Assembly: GCF_000208745.1 (NCBI RefSeq)
Contig: NC_030857.1
Location: 14,790,113-14,854,112 of the forward strand
Length of the DNA: 64,000 nt
Source: Theobroma cacao
Lineage: Eukaryota; Streptophyta; Magnoliopsida; Malvales; Malvaceae
Direction of reading: 5' to 3'
Shown: positions 13,001-26,700 of the stretch, one piece after another
How the letters are laid out: each line of letters opens with the position of its first letter
Numbering within the stretch: position 1 is the first letter of the stretch
The notes under the pieces: model-generated
Told to the model about the DNA's origin: nothing
What the model saw: only the letters and a program-made list of their open reading frames with translations
Database searches by the model: none
Made by a program: the position numbers and the translations under genes

Positions 13001-13573
13001 TGTGTTCTTGTTGCCACAGAGAAGCTTGATGGAGTTCGCACCTTTGAACGAACAGTCGTTCTCCTTCTGAGATCTGGAACCAGACATCCACAAGAGGGGC
13101 CATTTGGTGTTGTAATTAATCGCCCACTTCACAAGAAGATCAAACACATGAAATCCACTAATAATGAATTAACTACTACTTTTTCTGACTGTTCTTTGCA
13201 CTTTGGGGGGCCTCTTGACGCGAGTATGTTTCTGTTAAAAGTGGGAAAAAAGTCAAAGTTTCCTGGGTTTGAAGAGGTGATTCCTGGCCTCTGTTTTGGT
13301 GCTCGAAACAGTTTAGATGAAGCTGCAGAGCTGGTGAAGAGAGGAGTGCTAAAGTCTCAGGATTTCAAGTTCTTTGTTGGTTATGCTGGCTGGCAGCTGG
13401 ATCAGTTGAGAGAGGAAATTGAATCAGATTATTGGTATGTGGCTGCATGTAGCCCAAATCTGATTTTTGGAGATTCATCTGACTCTTGGTCAGAAAGTTT
13501 GTGGAAGGAGATTTTGCAGGAAATGGGTGGTCATTACTCAGAATTGAGCCGGAAGCCTAAGCAAGACATATAG
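10039..13573 (+). CDS. UPF0301 / DUF179 (AlgH-like) protein, probably plastid-targeted
   Basis: Three exons: 10039-10285, 11887-12038 and 12896-13573, with GT-AG junctions and matching phases, giving 358 residues. Residues 1-80 are rich in Ser, Arg and Asn and look like a transit peptide (inference). A Ser run (82-89) and an acidic, Ser-rich linker encoded by exon 2 (DSSRRNNSSDSNESDDS) follow. The DUF179 domain begins near residue 168: GCVLVATEKL, then GPFGVVINRPL (about 201-211), LHFGGPLD, and near the end GYAGWQLDQL and YWYVAACSP. These are the hallmark blocks of the bacterial AlgH/YqgE family. The biochemical role is unknown in plants. The start codon is the first in frame after the TATA box and CT leader. 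It converges with the kinase gene downstream. From memory it matches Arabidopsis At1g33780. Confidence 0.9.
11196..11361. repeat. 83-bp tandem duplication inside intron 1 of UPF0301
   Basis: Two adjacent, nearly identical 83-bp units each begin 'ccaagctgtttgttttatac' (11196 and 11279). They differ at a few positions, so the duplication is recent but not brand new. It lies well away from both splice sites. Confidence 0.85.
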
Positions 13574-15034
13574 TTACCTACAGGTAACAGGTGATTATAG
13601 AACTAAGACGTTAATCCTGATGTATCTTGATGTGTAGGTATTTATGAAACCAAATGTACAGAAAATTAACTAGCTATTTTAGTCAATAGAACTTTTCATT
13701 CTTCTTTTCTTATGTTCTCTTTCTATCTCTCTCTGCTTTTGTCCCCTTTTTTCCTTGACGAATCTGCTGGTAGTAATATTTGTAATAATACACCTGTAAC
13801 TTATTGGCACGAAGCAGTGTAATCAAATTCCTGTTTCAGTATTTCACAATGTAATGAGCTCTTCCTCTTCAAATCAGCATATTAGAGGATGATAAAGAGT
13901 TAGTACTTTTTAGCAGAAGAAAGAAAAACTGCAACTTCTTGCTTGCTAGTCCTGCAGAAACAAAGTTATGATGGAGTAAGGGGATGCTTGGAATCTTCCT
14001 CGTGCAATAGATGAACAGGGATCCTTTTATTGTAGGGGCTGCAAAAGGCTAATGATGAAGCAGGTTAGCAGAAGTTATGATTGCCGTACTGTCTTGGAAT
14101 TTTACCCTAACCATTCAGAACTATTTTTCTGCATCTTTGAACGCAATATTAAATTAGCTACAACGAATGCAATTTTGTTCTCAAAGTTATCAATGCATAT
14201 GTTCTCTGATCTCATCTTTACATTTCTGTTTTCTGGAGAAATTTATCCTGATGGATGCTTAGTGTCTAGAACTATTGGTCCCCTAATGGTCTGAAGTGAT
14301 CTTTGCTAATCTGGTGATGCAACCATTTCTCTGCATCCACCACTTTGAGTACAACATAAGGTAAACAATGCTTAACGGAAGGTTGATAAATCAATTAGCT
14401 ACCAAGGCAATGTTCTTCTCCTTGCTTTCATTGATGGGGATGAGAAGTAAATCCAGGTAGTGGTTTGAAATTCTCCTGTTTTTACAATTCTTGGCTTCTT
14501 GCAATTGAGATATTCCTGTTTTGAGGGCTTCCATTTTAAGATATCTAATCCGTTGTGTAGTTTCAAATTTAACACTAAAAATACTCGATCTTCACTTTAC
14601 AGACCATTTAGCTGTTTCTTCTGGCTACGTTCATGCACCTCCTCACAGTTTAGGATAGCATTTTAAGGCTTTATCAAACAGAATGGAAGCCAAAAAAGTA
14701 TGATATCTTTAGATACAGTGAATCTTGGGAAGAACAATGTACACCGAAGGAAGATTAGCTTCCAATCGAAAACCCCATCCAACTATACAAAGCAAACTCT
14801 TGCCAGGTTACATGCCGAAAATTTTGCTCCAACTTTCAAAGAATCTCACAAAATACAAAGTGCTCACGACCCCAATTCAGTATACCATCTCAATCTCAGT
14901 CTGTTGTGGCCATAAACAACTAAGATTAGGAGAGGTGCAACTTTGCATTTTGCAGTGAGAACAGTCGGAAAGCTTGCTTGGAGCAAGTTTCTCACTTGTC
15001 TCACAAGGAAGCAGGAGCAAAACATCTTTAGTGA
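13574..15034. other. Convergent intergenic space
   Basis: This holds the 3' untranslated regions of the UPF0301 gene (from the left) and of the kinase gene (from the right). Short open frames near 14052-14294 and 14700-14958 have no family signature. I see no RNA gene or mobile element here. Confidence 0.5.
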
Positions 15035-18000
15035 TCATCGTCCATATATTCCATTATGATGCAGCCTAGTATATACATCGCAATTTTTATCGGTTCCTGA
15101 CTTCTCAAGACGTGCTTTACGTACAGCCTGCTGGACTTGTCTCTCATGCTCTTTAAGTATATCTTCAATGTTTCCCCCAGGAGGCATCAATGGCCCAGAG
15201 CAGTGGATCCTTTTTTTCCTTGCAACATGACCCTGCAATAGCATAGGGAGAGAAAAGTTGAAGAATGTTTAAATATTACAAGAGAAAATCCATCAGTAAA
15301 AGGAAAAAGTAAGCAAGAAAGAGAGTATCAGAAAGATATAATGTGGTAAACCAAGTAACTTTACTGAAGATAATCCTATCAGATAGGGGTAAAAAATACA
15401 ACACAGTTCATAATCTATAGGACCTTATAATCTGCAATCTGTCTTATGATCTCAGTTTATTGTACAAATTTGCTGTATTGAGTTTTGTGAGGTTAATATG
15501 CAGATTTATTTTCAAATGATGCTCAGTCCCTCGCAGGTGGACATGAAATGATATGGTCTCTGACTTGGATTCGACCATTTCATTTGAAAACCTACATTTG
15601 TAGGACATTTCCATCAGAAAATAAGTATTTGCAGCCTAATGTTATGCATAACTTGTCTGAACATGTCAGATTCTTGCCCTTCACTCCCATGTCCTCAGAA
15701 CTGAAGTATAATAAGCCTCACATATCTGATGCACAAAATATGATAAGCCTCTAATTATAACTGGTATGTGGTTTAGCAATATAGAATATGAATACATTTG
15801 TTCAATGTATGTGATGATGGTTATGATGATCTGACCAAAAAATGATGATGGTTTAGATAATACCAGTAATAGTTAGAAGAAGGAATATAGGCACAAACAG
15901 TTAGTTGATTTACCAATCCAGTTTCTTTGTTCGACGCACTATCATCTTTCGTATGAGAAGTTTTATCTGCCTGAGGCCTTAGTGAATTCCGTGTCCTCAA
16001 CTCGCCACTAGTCTGTGTAGAACCTGCCTTATTCAATGATCGTACTGCACTAGGGTGGACCATTGAAGAAGAGTGAGATAAACCATTCTGCGAAGTGACC
16101 TTGTGTGAATCAATTCGGAAGCCAGCGGCACCATCCTCAACATGGTTGTATATAGGACTGGTGCTTGTTCTTGACTGTCCCTGAGCAATGAATTCTGGTG
16201 TAGGCTCTCCCTTAAATTCTCTTGAACCTCTTCTAACAGATTCAGGTCCACGCCCCTTTACAGCCTCTGCTCTTTTCCTGAAAGTTACATGAGATTATAC
16301 AGGATTAATAAGAGGGTCAACAATTTTCCAAAGATGAAAAAGAGAAAAGTATGGCAGATCATCTCATTATTCATGCCTTTTCATTCTTAGGATTTTATCA
16401 GCATGGGATAGATGCATCTTAAGACTATATAGTTAAGCCAGTGGTATTGAGATTCGTAGGATATGACACACATACAGGGTATATAATGATAAGGATAAGT
16501 TAGCAAGTAAATATATTTTCCTTTGTAACCTGTATTTGGTTTTATGAGCACACGAGTACCTAGCATAGCATGTGTTTGTGCATGCATGGGTTTCATAAAG
16601 GGTGAGATCTATTGAAGAGTAACAACGAAGAAGGCCCCAAATAGCATACCTTCTTGCTTCTTCTTCACGACGTCTGGCATCTAGCTCCTTGCTTGGAGGA
16701 TATTTTGGCAAATTTGATGGATCACAAGGGAAAGGCTCTGTTCCGAAGAACTGAAAAAAAAATGAGCAAAATAGTAAAAATGTATAGTAAATTCGAAGTG
16801 ATGATTCAAGCAATCTATCCAACAGTGTAGCACAAGGTTAAAATTCACATCAAGCTGGTTGTCCAAATACCTCACTTCTAAGGGCTGAAGCAGCGGATCC
16901 TCGATCCTGTGGTTCCATAGCAAGGAGTTTATCAACAAGAGACAAAGCCAAACAAGGGAAGTTTCTGAAAGTGTCAGCAACACAGCGCTTGTAAGGTTGT
17001 TGAGGTTTGAAACTAGTCGCCTGTGGCAGTTTTATTTTCTGCCAGTACTCCTCAGAGGGCGAACCACAGAGCTTAAAAATCTTATGCATTTGCTCCACCT
17101 GGAAATTATCAGAAAATGCGAAAAAATGTAATCACCAAAGAAACATTGAAAATTATGAATAGATATATGAATCTTTTAGGAAAACTAATTTATCTAAAGA
17201 AACTACTTCTAACTAGGATAAGTACACTCTTATCAACTAACCCTTAATTTCAAACTAGAAGGGTCAGCTACATGAATCCTTTTCTCTCCATTCAACTCAA
17301 TCTAAGCTATACTTCTTGACAGACTAAAAACCTTGTCTACTCCAACCGCTATAATCTTTATCCTAGCTCTAACTTTCTTTGTTTCTCTCCTCACAACACA
17401 TCACTCTTATCTACTAGAGCCTCACTAGGTTAAACGCATGGTTAGTGGGAATAACTTCTTTGAGTAGATAAGCAGCACAACCATCAATATGCGAGCACAG
17501 GACCTAAAGAAATGGATGCTCCAAAAAATGATCTTAGGTGATGGTTTTAAACGGTGTGCATTAGTGTTATACACACTCAATAGCCTTGTCTAACACAAAG
17601 TTGTAGGATAAACCCAGACAGAAAAGTTGAAAATAAGTACATGGAAACTAAAAGAAAAGAAAGTAAGTCATGATGGAGTGTGGTCAGTGGAAGTTGGTTG
17701 ATATTGAACTGTTATGATTTCAGTCAAGGTTGTTTCCACAGCTCAAGATCAGTAGTTCAGAAATGGGGTTTTTCATCAAAACATTGGAGACAGTTCCACT
17801 TTTCTGCATTCTAGGCTTTTGACATTTAAGCAATAACTAAAGCAACCCAAGATATTCATATTAAGTATTAAAGAAGCAAGCTAACGAATACACACTATTC
17901 TATTTATCTATTTATTATCACTATAGTGATTCTTTGCAGGTAATTGCAAAGACACAGAAAATTTTGACACATCTATTGTCCTCAAAGCAAAGGTTGTTAT

Positions 18001-21000
18001 TATCATTCTCTCATATAATTTCTTTCCTTTTATTGTAAGCCCGGCACCTTTTTCTTTGTACTCTTGCAGTCTGTTAGCACTCTTCTTCAGAAGAGACAAA
18101 AAGCAAATTGAAAGCGCATTTGCGGCAATATGAAGAATCAGTTTTTGCAGTCATATTCAAACAAATGAGAGAGTACCTCTGTTCTTCCAGGCATAATAGG
18201 CTTCCCAGCAAACAATTCTGCAAGGATGCATCCAGCACTCCACAAATCTATAGCAACTCCATATTCAGTGGCCCCAAACAAAAGCTCAGGCGCCCTGTAC
18301 CATAGAGTTACAACACGACTTGTTAGTGGCTGCTTTTGATCAGGCTGAAAAAAGGTCGCCAGACCAAAATCTGCAATTTTGAGAACTCCACTGTTGTCAA
18401 TCAGAAGATTTGAACCCTTGATGTCTCTGTGCAGGACACCACGGCTATGGCAGTGTTCAAGGCCACGAAGCAGTTGTTGCATGTAACATTTAATCTACAG
18501 TAAAATCACAAATGCCTCTTATAAGACCAACAGCAGATATAACATAAGTAAGATGCTTTATGAGCATTGTGAAAAATGAGAGAATAAACCAAAGGCTGTA
18601 ATGAGAATTAGCAGATTACTACTTCCTTATATGAAGTGTACAGATTATGAGCCATGCTTAGCGCATGCATACTGAAGTCCCCATAAAATTAACACTGATC
18701 TGGCATTGCTTGATCGGTAGATTAAATCATGTAATCTTGTTGCCTTCCTGAAGTGAATTTAATTTAAGGAAAAAAAAAAAAGAGAGAAGAAGGAAAGACA
18801 AAGTAGGAAAATGTTTATGTTTCATAAGCCCACAACATTTCCAGATTACAGATAAGCTGAATTAAACATTGTCATGATTGCCATACAACCACATATTATA
18901 CCTGAAATAAGTAATAAATAGAGTATGGCTGCTTCTATACTCTGCAGGTGGCTACGGTTAATTTGTGACTTCATGATGACTTGTTTACAGCTTGATAAAG
19001 TAGACTATGTTTATAACAATTGGAATCTTTTCACTGGCCTGGCCTACAATTGTAGGGAGATAGTGGTCAATGTTGATTTATTGCAACATTGAGCTTACGA
19101 GGAGGTCTTGAGGCATCACGTCCTTGCTTGGGATTTATTTTACTGGTGTTTTAACCATTGCTTGGGATGGGATTTTCATTATTCATCATGAATTCCTTGG
19201 TTGTGCCCATCTCTGCTTTACCTCTAAGATTATCTAAGGCATAGTCTTGGCCTTAAATTATATTGTGGGCTCCCCATTTTAGGCGCATGGGCACTATTTG
19301 ATATTGTTGATGTACTGTGTTGCAGTATTTATTGTATTCTGGTTTATTACCAGTCAGGTGTTTGTTATTTGAAGGGATGGCCATTTGGCCTATCCTTCCA
19401 CTGTACTTCAGTGATTTAAATCAATGAAAAAACCACTTTGGCTGGCCAAAAAAAAAAAATAGAGAAGCAGGTACCTGTGGTTCAGTAAACTTGATGCCAG
19501 GAGTTGCTGCAAGCCCAGCAAGGTCATGTTCCATGTATTCAAAAACAAGGTACAAGCTGCCGGACATCCTTGAAGTGACTAGACCCTCAAGCTTCATAAC
19601 ATTTGGATGGTCAAGCTTCCGTAAAATAATGATTTCCCTAGCCATAAAACGGACACTTTCTGCATCCATATTAACAAACCGAACCTTCTTCATGGCAACA
19701 AATTTTCCAGTTTCAAGGTCATGGGCCTTATATACACTGCTATAAGTTCCTTGTCCAACCTGCATACACAACTTACTACATCAGCAAAGCCACAAAAATC
19801 ATGTAAAGCCCCAGCTAGTTTAACATTTAGATGATACAAATTTGTAGCAAACAAGAGAAGCCAAGATATGTGCTCTAACAGTTATACATGAACCTAAAAA
19901 CAATTTGCAGAAACAAAGATGATTTGAACATACAAAAGCAAAACTTCTAAAAAACTGAGACTATTCCATTATCAGCTGGCATCAGATGCTATGCTCTACC
20001 AACAATTACTGTGATGCATCCTTTGTATTTATCAGCTAATCAGCAAGATTGAAGCCCTTGTAATATGTCAATTGTTGCACTTAAAATTGGATGGACATAA
20101 TAGAATTCAAAACAAAAGGAGAGAGGAATTAATTTCAAACGTATGTGTGTATCAATGACTCTACAGATCTGTATGTAGAATCATGTGAGGAAGTTTAGGA
20201 GAGCAAAGTCAGATTGATATAGGCTTTCTTCTTCATTATATTAAACTAACATGAATACATGCATAAAGATGCTCATCTGTAAGTGACCAGTACCAAAATT
20301 TTGCTGACAATATGTAACTTTTTAGCATTGCACCAGAGAATTTCCCAGCCCATCACTTCAACATATTTAGCACTTTTAAAGAGAAACAGTAATCCAATTA
20401 TTCACGCCTGCAGCATACGAAAAATTTTCCTGTATTATCATCTTTCATATATTACTCAGCTGAATATGAGGGCACATTAATGTCTTTGAGATGAATGAAC
20501 ATGCGAGTGATCAGAAGAATGAACATCAAAGCCTTAATATAACTATGATATTTATGTATGAAGCTGTAAAAGAACCTCAAATGCCATGAAGAAACTACAA
20601 AGCTCAAGATAGTTGATCTAATACCACTAGATAAGAACCAAATTAAAGTCAAGAAAAAGCAAAAATTGAACTGATTATAAAGAGGCATGTGATGAGGCTA
20701 ATTACTTTATCTAACTTCTCAAACGATTCCACCCGCCGAGGCAGCCATCCTTTAACAGCTTCTCCTGCAACTGAAGCTAACCATGATGGCCATCCGGCAG
20801 CAACTAGCTCCCCTTCAGCCCCACGAGGGGTGCTAACTATACGAACCATCTGCGGGAACACCCCTGCCCCCATATCCACCGACGACAATCTTTGATGACC
20901 ATTCTGGGGCCGTTCGACAATAAACGTTTTCGATGCAAGGCGCCTTACGGAGCCATCATTGCCACCTCTACCAACTGAAAGCTCTTCTTTCTTTGAGGGT

Positions 21001-21116
21001 GCAGGAGCAAACAGTTGCATTGATGCCTTGTTGCTGTTGCTGTTGAAGTCTTTCTCGTTGTCATTTATCTCGTCAATATTCTCTTCTGAGGCTCCTTTTG
21101 AGCAAATGCAGCCCAT
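15035..21116 (-). CDS. CDK-like Ser/Thr protein kinase, At4g10010/At1g33770 type
   Basis: Seven exons: 21116-20706, 19759-19475, 18494-18177, 17098-16871, 16750-16650, 16277-15914 and 15232-15035, all with compatible phases, giving 634 residues. The N-terminus MGCICSKG carries Gly2 for N-myristoylation and Cys3/Cys5 for palmitoylation, so membrane attachment is likely. The kinase domain starts near residue 130: glycine loop VGQGTYSSVYKA (138-149), ATP lysine in VAMKK (K161), catalytic loop HRDIKGSN (D256), DFG at 274-276, and the WYRAPELLFG activation-segment end. The PSTAIRE position reads DAESVRFMARE, typical of the plant CRK/CDK-like group rather than cell-cycle CDKs. The C-terminal 220 residues are low complexity with basic KRAEA and KARLEKSG patches; the substrate is unknown. 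Intron 2 holds a LINE-like tail. A GA/CT-rich leader lies upstream. Confidence 0.92.
18950..19459 (+). mobile_element. Probable LINE 3' end inserted in kinase intron 2
   Basis: About 500 bases in the antisense direction to the kinase gene end with 'aatcaatgaaaa', then 'ctttggctggcc' and a run of twelve A (19448-19459). This is the shape of the 3' untranslated tail of plant L1-type LINEs. The poly(A) stops only about 15 bases from the exon 2 donor (on the minus strand). A possible short target repeat 'aatagag' occurs near 18917-18923 and after the A run. No coding part remains and the left edge is uncertain. Confidence 0.4.
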
Positions 21117-21817
21117 AATCTCTCCTCAACAATCCCTTTGTTTTTGGAAAGAGCTATGCTACAAAAACGTGCAAAAGACCACCATGCATTAAACAACAGG
21201 GAAACCCTGAATAAATCCTGGGATTCCCGGCTTCACCATTCTTTTTCAAATCCCAACCTCACAAGATTGTTAATCAACCATTCTCAGTCTCACCAAGCAT
21301 TGAAAACCCTTTCCTGAAAATCAAATTTGTGAATTTTTTTTTCTATGTGAAACACCCCCAATCCAAATTAGTACCAATCAAAATCTGAGAAATTGGAGAA
21401 TGATCCGCAGGGGAAAAATTTAAAACTTGGTTACAAATATCTAATGATGGAAGACAAATGAGAAAATGGGCGGTAGAGAGAAACTGAAGTTTCAAATGCC
21501 TGAGGGAAAAGAATGAAAACCCAGAGCAAAATTCCCAGGAAAGAACACAAAAGCTATCTAAAGAAAGAAAAGGAACAAGCTGTAAGAGAAAGAAAACTTG
21601 TTCAATGCTGGAATAGCAAAAAATGGAAGCTTTTTGTTTATCCTGGAACAGAATGGACAATGAAGGACAGGGAGGACATTGTTGAAAACCCAAAGATAAA
21701 AACAAAAAAAAAACAAGAAAAGAGAAAGTGGGTGAGAGAGGGATAGAAAGAAATGCAGACAGTTTTGTGAGAAGGGCTCCTACAATTGCGAGAAACCAAA
21801 GATTTTTTTGGGGATAT

Positions 21818-21835
21818 GAGAGAGAGAGAGAGAGA
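21818..21835. repeat. (GA)n tract in the kinase 5' leader region
   Basis: Nine GA units read as CT on the coding strand of the kinase gene. It lies about 700 bases upstream of the kinase start codon, in a stretch (21117-21980) that probably holds its leader, perhaps with a leader intron. No other gene is seen there. Confidence 0.7.
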
Positions 21836-22175
21836 CAGTAAGTAGTGCAGTTTCTTGTTTCTCTGTGGTTTGCTGTCTCAGTTTTTCACTCTCCCAAGTT
21901 GATCATGTTTGTTTGTTACTCTCCTTGGGTGGAGGGAAAGCTAACTGAAGAAAACACAAGGCAAAATCTTCAACTCAAGCGTTGAGCAAAGCCCAGACGT
22001 GCGGTGCAGTATCGAGTGGTTATGGTGTTGGGTCCATGTTACGCCACCTACCAGAGGATGACTCCTGAGTTTCCAGTTATGGAGATCCATATCCACTTTC
22101 TCCTCTCCCATCCTATGAATTCATCATTGCCGCCAAATTCTACTCCAATTGAAAATAGTTTGTAAAGATTAGGTG

Positions 22176-22178
<3 letters not shown>

Positions 22179-22217
<39 letters not shown>
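22179..22217. repeat. (AT)n microsatellite
   Basis: About nineteen AT units lie between the divergent kinase and HSD5-like genes. Confidence 0.9.
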
Positions 22218-22219
<2 letters not shown>

Positions 22220-22220
<1 letters not shown>

Positions 22221-23060
22221 TAAAATATTACTTTATGTTATATTGATATATATATATTTTTTAATTCCGTTCGTGGAATGCAAAATAATAATGGAATTAT
22301 AATTATATGACCTATGTTTTGGAGCTGATAAAGAATAATAAATAGATTTGATGTCTTCGAATCATAGTGTAAATATAAGATATTAATAGTTGTATGGGTA
22401 AACATAAACATAATACGATTAATTAATTGTATTATATTTATATTTATTTGTGTTAGGATTTTAAATATCTATATACATAAATACGTTTAATAAATGTGTA
22501 TAACTTGACAAGGTTAATATATTTATTAAATGTATCAAGGTAAATTTTATACACGCGATATAATTAACACAATTAAAATAAATACAACTTGTTTACATGA
22601 TTAATACAATTGATATAATTAACATGATAAAAATGATTAAATTAAAATATTTATAATTAAATATAATTATATTATTCAAATTTATAATAAAAAATTATAA
22701 ATATTATAATATTTATCAAATATAATAAAATTTAATATCAATAAATCTTAATCATTTTAAAACTATCAGTATTTATAGGAATCAAATTATAGCTGTTTAT
22801 AAAATGTATCTATACGATACATGAACACCACTAAATAAATGAATAATAAAAAAGTTACGGGTTATAGGAGTGCTTGATAACACGATTAACTAATTATGTT
22901 TCAGAAGAGTCTTAAATGAGTTAAGTAGGTTCGACACGATTAAGATACGATTTTTTCATAGTTTAACCGCATTAGCATAATTAATATATAAAATATAATT
23001 TACTTAAACTCAAATCTACTTGAATCCGTATTATATTCATGTCGTATTGTCCTATCATAT
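22220..23060. repeat. Dispersed 'ACACGATTAATTAA' family, copy 1
   Basis: This AT-rich block carries phrases such as 'acgattaattaattgtat', 'acgtttaataaatgtgt', 'gttaatatatttattaaatg' and 'aaattttatacacgcgata'. The same phrases in the same order occur at 33150-33560 and, reverse-complemented, at 35060-35650. It is probably a non-coding dispersed repeat; the superfamily is not clear. Confidence 0.6.
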
Positions 23061-23566
23061 ACAAAATTGCCAAGAAAGTAACTACAACCCTTACTTTTCA
23101 ACTGTCTTTTGAAGGATTTAAGAGATGACACCACTCCATCACTTATATCACCCATTATCATATATGCTAAATGATCCTTAGAAGTGATAATCATTTGAAA
23201 AAATCATCAACAAGAACTTGCTTCAATAGCAAGAAATATCAATAAGAACTAGCATTGCAAAAAGTTGACAACTCATAACGGTTTAAACCTAGCAATCATG
23301 TTCATGTGTATGATTTTAGAGGAGTGCATTTATGGAGGTGGTTTTGCTGGATCCTTATATACGGTGCTGCCTGTTTTTTGGCAGCTTGGTCCCCTGTGTT
23401 TTGCTTCTATGGAATTCTCCAAATACCCAAAGATTCACGAGTGGGTTTTGTTACCACAAAAGAACAAAAGCAGCCTCGGTTTTGCTGAATGTAATGCAAC
23501 AACAACAATCCAAAACTCCCTTCCATTTGTCACACCAGTAGCAAGTCACCCATGTCACGTACACAA

Positions 23567-23572
23567 CACGTG
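23567..23572 (+). promoter_or_regulatory. G-box (CACGTG) upstream of the HSD5-like gene
   Basis: A perfect palindrome in 'aacacgtgtt' lies 142 bases before the chosen start codon, with another CACGT at about 23556-23560. G-boxes bind bZIP and bHLH factors and often mediate ABA or light responses; a regulatory role here is inference. The rest of 23061-23713 shows no separate gene. Confidence 0.4.
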
Positions 23573-23713
23573 TTTTCTCAACGCTTACTGCATGTGAAAG
23601 TTGCGGTGTTCATCTTATCACTCATCATTGCTTTTCATTTCTTCTTCAGTTACCAATCTTTCTTTCCAATTAAGTCGTATACATTCAACATTGGTACTCG
23701 TGGAGTGGTGAAC

Positions 23714-26700
23714 ATGATGGATTTGATCGACTCTTTTCTGAATTTTTTGGTGCCACCTGCAAGCATGGTGATTCTGTTCTTTGCATGGCCAGCCTTGTGC
23801 TTTGTCCGTGCATGTGAATGGCTTTACAACACCTTGTACACTGAGAATAGTATCCAAGACAAAGTGGTTATAATCACTGGTGCATCTTCTGGCATTGGAG
23901 AGGTAATTATATGTTAAACCTCTCCTTAATTTCTACTTTGGACATTGGAAGCATGCACCAACTATTGAACCAAATGCAGGGTGCAAGCCTTTTACAGCTT
24001 TAAGTTAACATCAATATTAGGTGCATGTATTCCTTTGTCACCTTATCAGTCTGTTGCTAGTTCATCAACAGTGTTATAGCTTTGTATTCCTCAATTTTCT
24101 GGATTCATAGTTAGTGTTTTATGCCATAAGTTATGCCTACTTCATCCTTATCATCATCAAGACCAAAATCATGGGAGTAGTGCTTAACTTGTTACAAAAA
24201 TGGTTATTTCTAACTGCAGCAAATTGCATATGAATATGCGAGGAGGAGGGCGAACCTTGTGTTGGTTGCAAGGAGAGAACATCGACTTCGAGGTATCAGT
24301 GAGAAAGCAAGACATATCGGTGCAAAGAATGTCATCATAATTGCTGCAGATGTTGTGAAGGAAGATGATTGTAGGAGATTTGTTACTGAAACCATAAACT
24401 TCTATGGCCGTGGTGAGTCCCATTTTCCATTGAGTTAGATGACTGGCTAAAGGCAATTAATTTCACCATTTGTGTGAAGGAATGTCCATCTGTTCTGCCA
24501 AATTCATATCCTCTTTAAATTTAGTAAATAATTGCTGCCAAGTTCTATACTCAATACTCTTATTTTTGAACCTATATCTGTACATTATGTGTATATGTTG
24601 CATAAAAGCCCATCTTTCCCCTTTTCAAAAGGACCTTTGGTTTTGTGATCTAAATCAGGATTTATAGAACACATGTAATAGTAACTTAAGATTCTTTATG
24701 TTCAAATTGATGCTATTAAGAAGTTTCCTTGTGTTTTACTTCTGACTTCTTATCCAATCTCACAGTGGATCATCTGGTGAATGCTGTGAGTTTGGGACAT
24801 ACATTCTACTTTGAGGAAGTTACAGACACCTCGGTGTTTCCCCATCTGTTGGTAAGGTTCATAGGTCACATGAGTATAATCTTGAGGAGATGGTTTTTTT
24901 CCCCAATGGTTTTGAGTTTCTTTCTGAACTACTGTTACGGATTTCGCGGTCTGGTTAAATTTCTTAGCAGTAATACAATACCTTAGTATCGATCTACTAA
25001 CTCTCAGGACATAAACTTTTGGGGAAATGTTTATCCAACATTTGTTGCTCTTCCCCACCTACATCAAAGCAACGGCCGAATCATCATGAATGCATCAGTT
25101 GAGAACTGGTTACCATTGCCAAGAATGAGTTTGTATGCTGTGAGTATATGTAGATTTAGTTCAGTTCAGCATTCTTATTATTTTAGCTTGTGGACAAGTT
25201 GATTCTGTTTCCTGTGGCATTCAGATGCAAATATCAAATTCTAATAATTTTGTTTGGATAAGATGCAAGATATCAAATTCATATTGACCCATAGTTCTTG
25301 GAAGATTCATGAAAATTGTAATCAGAACTTCCATAGCTATGGTCTTTGGTATACAGAATGCTATAGCTGACAATGCAATGGACAGATACATTTGCATGAA
25401 CATTTCATTGGATGCCAATGCCATTTCAATTCTCATGAACTATTTAAGTTTTATGCAGGAAGACAAATCAAGTAATTGATGCATTAGTTCAACTCTAATT
25501 CATTCATGGTTTTCCTCATGCTCTGCCTTTTTTCCTTAATTTTTACATGAATAATTGTTTTCTTAGTATATAAAAACAATAAAGTAGACTATTTGTTTGT
25601 TTTTATGTACCACTCCAACTCCTTCCTTCCAACTGTGCTAGGCTGCAAAAGCTGCACTCGTAAATTTCTACGAGACTCTCAGATTTGAAGTAAATAATGA
25701 GGTTGGAATAACAATTGCAACACATGGTTGGATCGGAGGTGAAATGACAAGAGGAAAGTTTATGCTAGAAGAGGGAGCAGAGATGCAGTGGAAAGAGAAA
25801 CGAGAAGTAAGTCTCAAATAGCTGCAATATCTTTTAAGAAACTGTTCATTTTCGAGATTGAATTATTCTTCAATAAACATACACGGTCTCTTGCACATCG
25901 ACTTGAGTATTTCGGAAGTTCACATAAATTGTAACATACTTATAGATACCAAAGTTTCCTGCTGTACTGTTTGCATTGAACTCATACCTAAATAAATGTT
26001 AAAATGGAATAAACCTATACCATTATTTCTAGACCTTCATGAAGATTCTGAAATCTCTGTCTCCCCAACTTTGGAAGTAAGAATAAAAAACACATTTTTT
26101 TCTTATAATTCTTTACACCTAAAGTCATAGCTGATTATTGACACATAACTCAAGACTGAACTGTGATGATGAATTCATTGTGTTGAAGGCAATGTTCAAA
26201 TAGATATCAGCAATGTAGAATTTAGTAAAAGTAGAGTGGGAACCGTAGCATTTCTCGGTTTGAAACGCATAAGGAGAAAAAGAAACATGGGGGGTGTAGT
26301 AGAGTGTACTTTGGGGAAGGAGAAAGAGAAAGAGTAGTTGAACATGTGAAAATCTTGTGGTTGTAGAGAAATTTAAGCCCAATTGACCAGGTGTTTTCCA
26401 AGACTAATGAATTAACAATAAGAGTCTTCTCAGTATTAAATTAACTGCCATACTTGAATCCGCTGTCCTGAGTGCTGAACACGTTCTGAATAATGTTGTC
26501 TGGAAGGAAACTTGTAGTATCAGGTTATCTGTTCCATTATTTCAGAACTTAAAATTCAAAACATCCAAACGATATTCATGAAGCCAATCATCGTTGTGTA
26601 GTTGATGCCTAACTACAGTTCCAACAACAATCTATAAGAATGATATATATATCTGCTCTGCCTTGTGAGTCTAGGTGTAGGACATTGTTACAAATTGGGC

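Noticed and set aside
23552..23713. Upstream in-frame start of the HSD5-like gene
   Set aside because: The added 54 residues are unlike the family, which starts MDL...; the G-box region directly upstream fits a promoter or leader.
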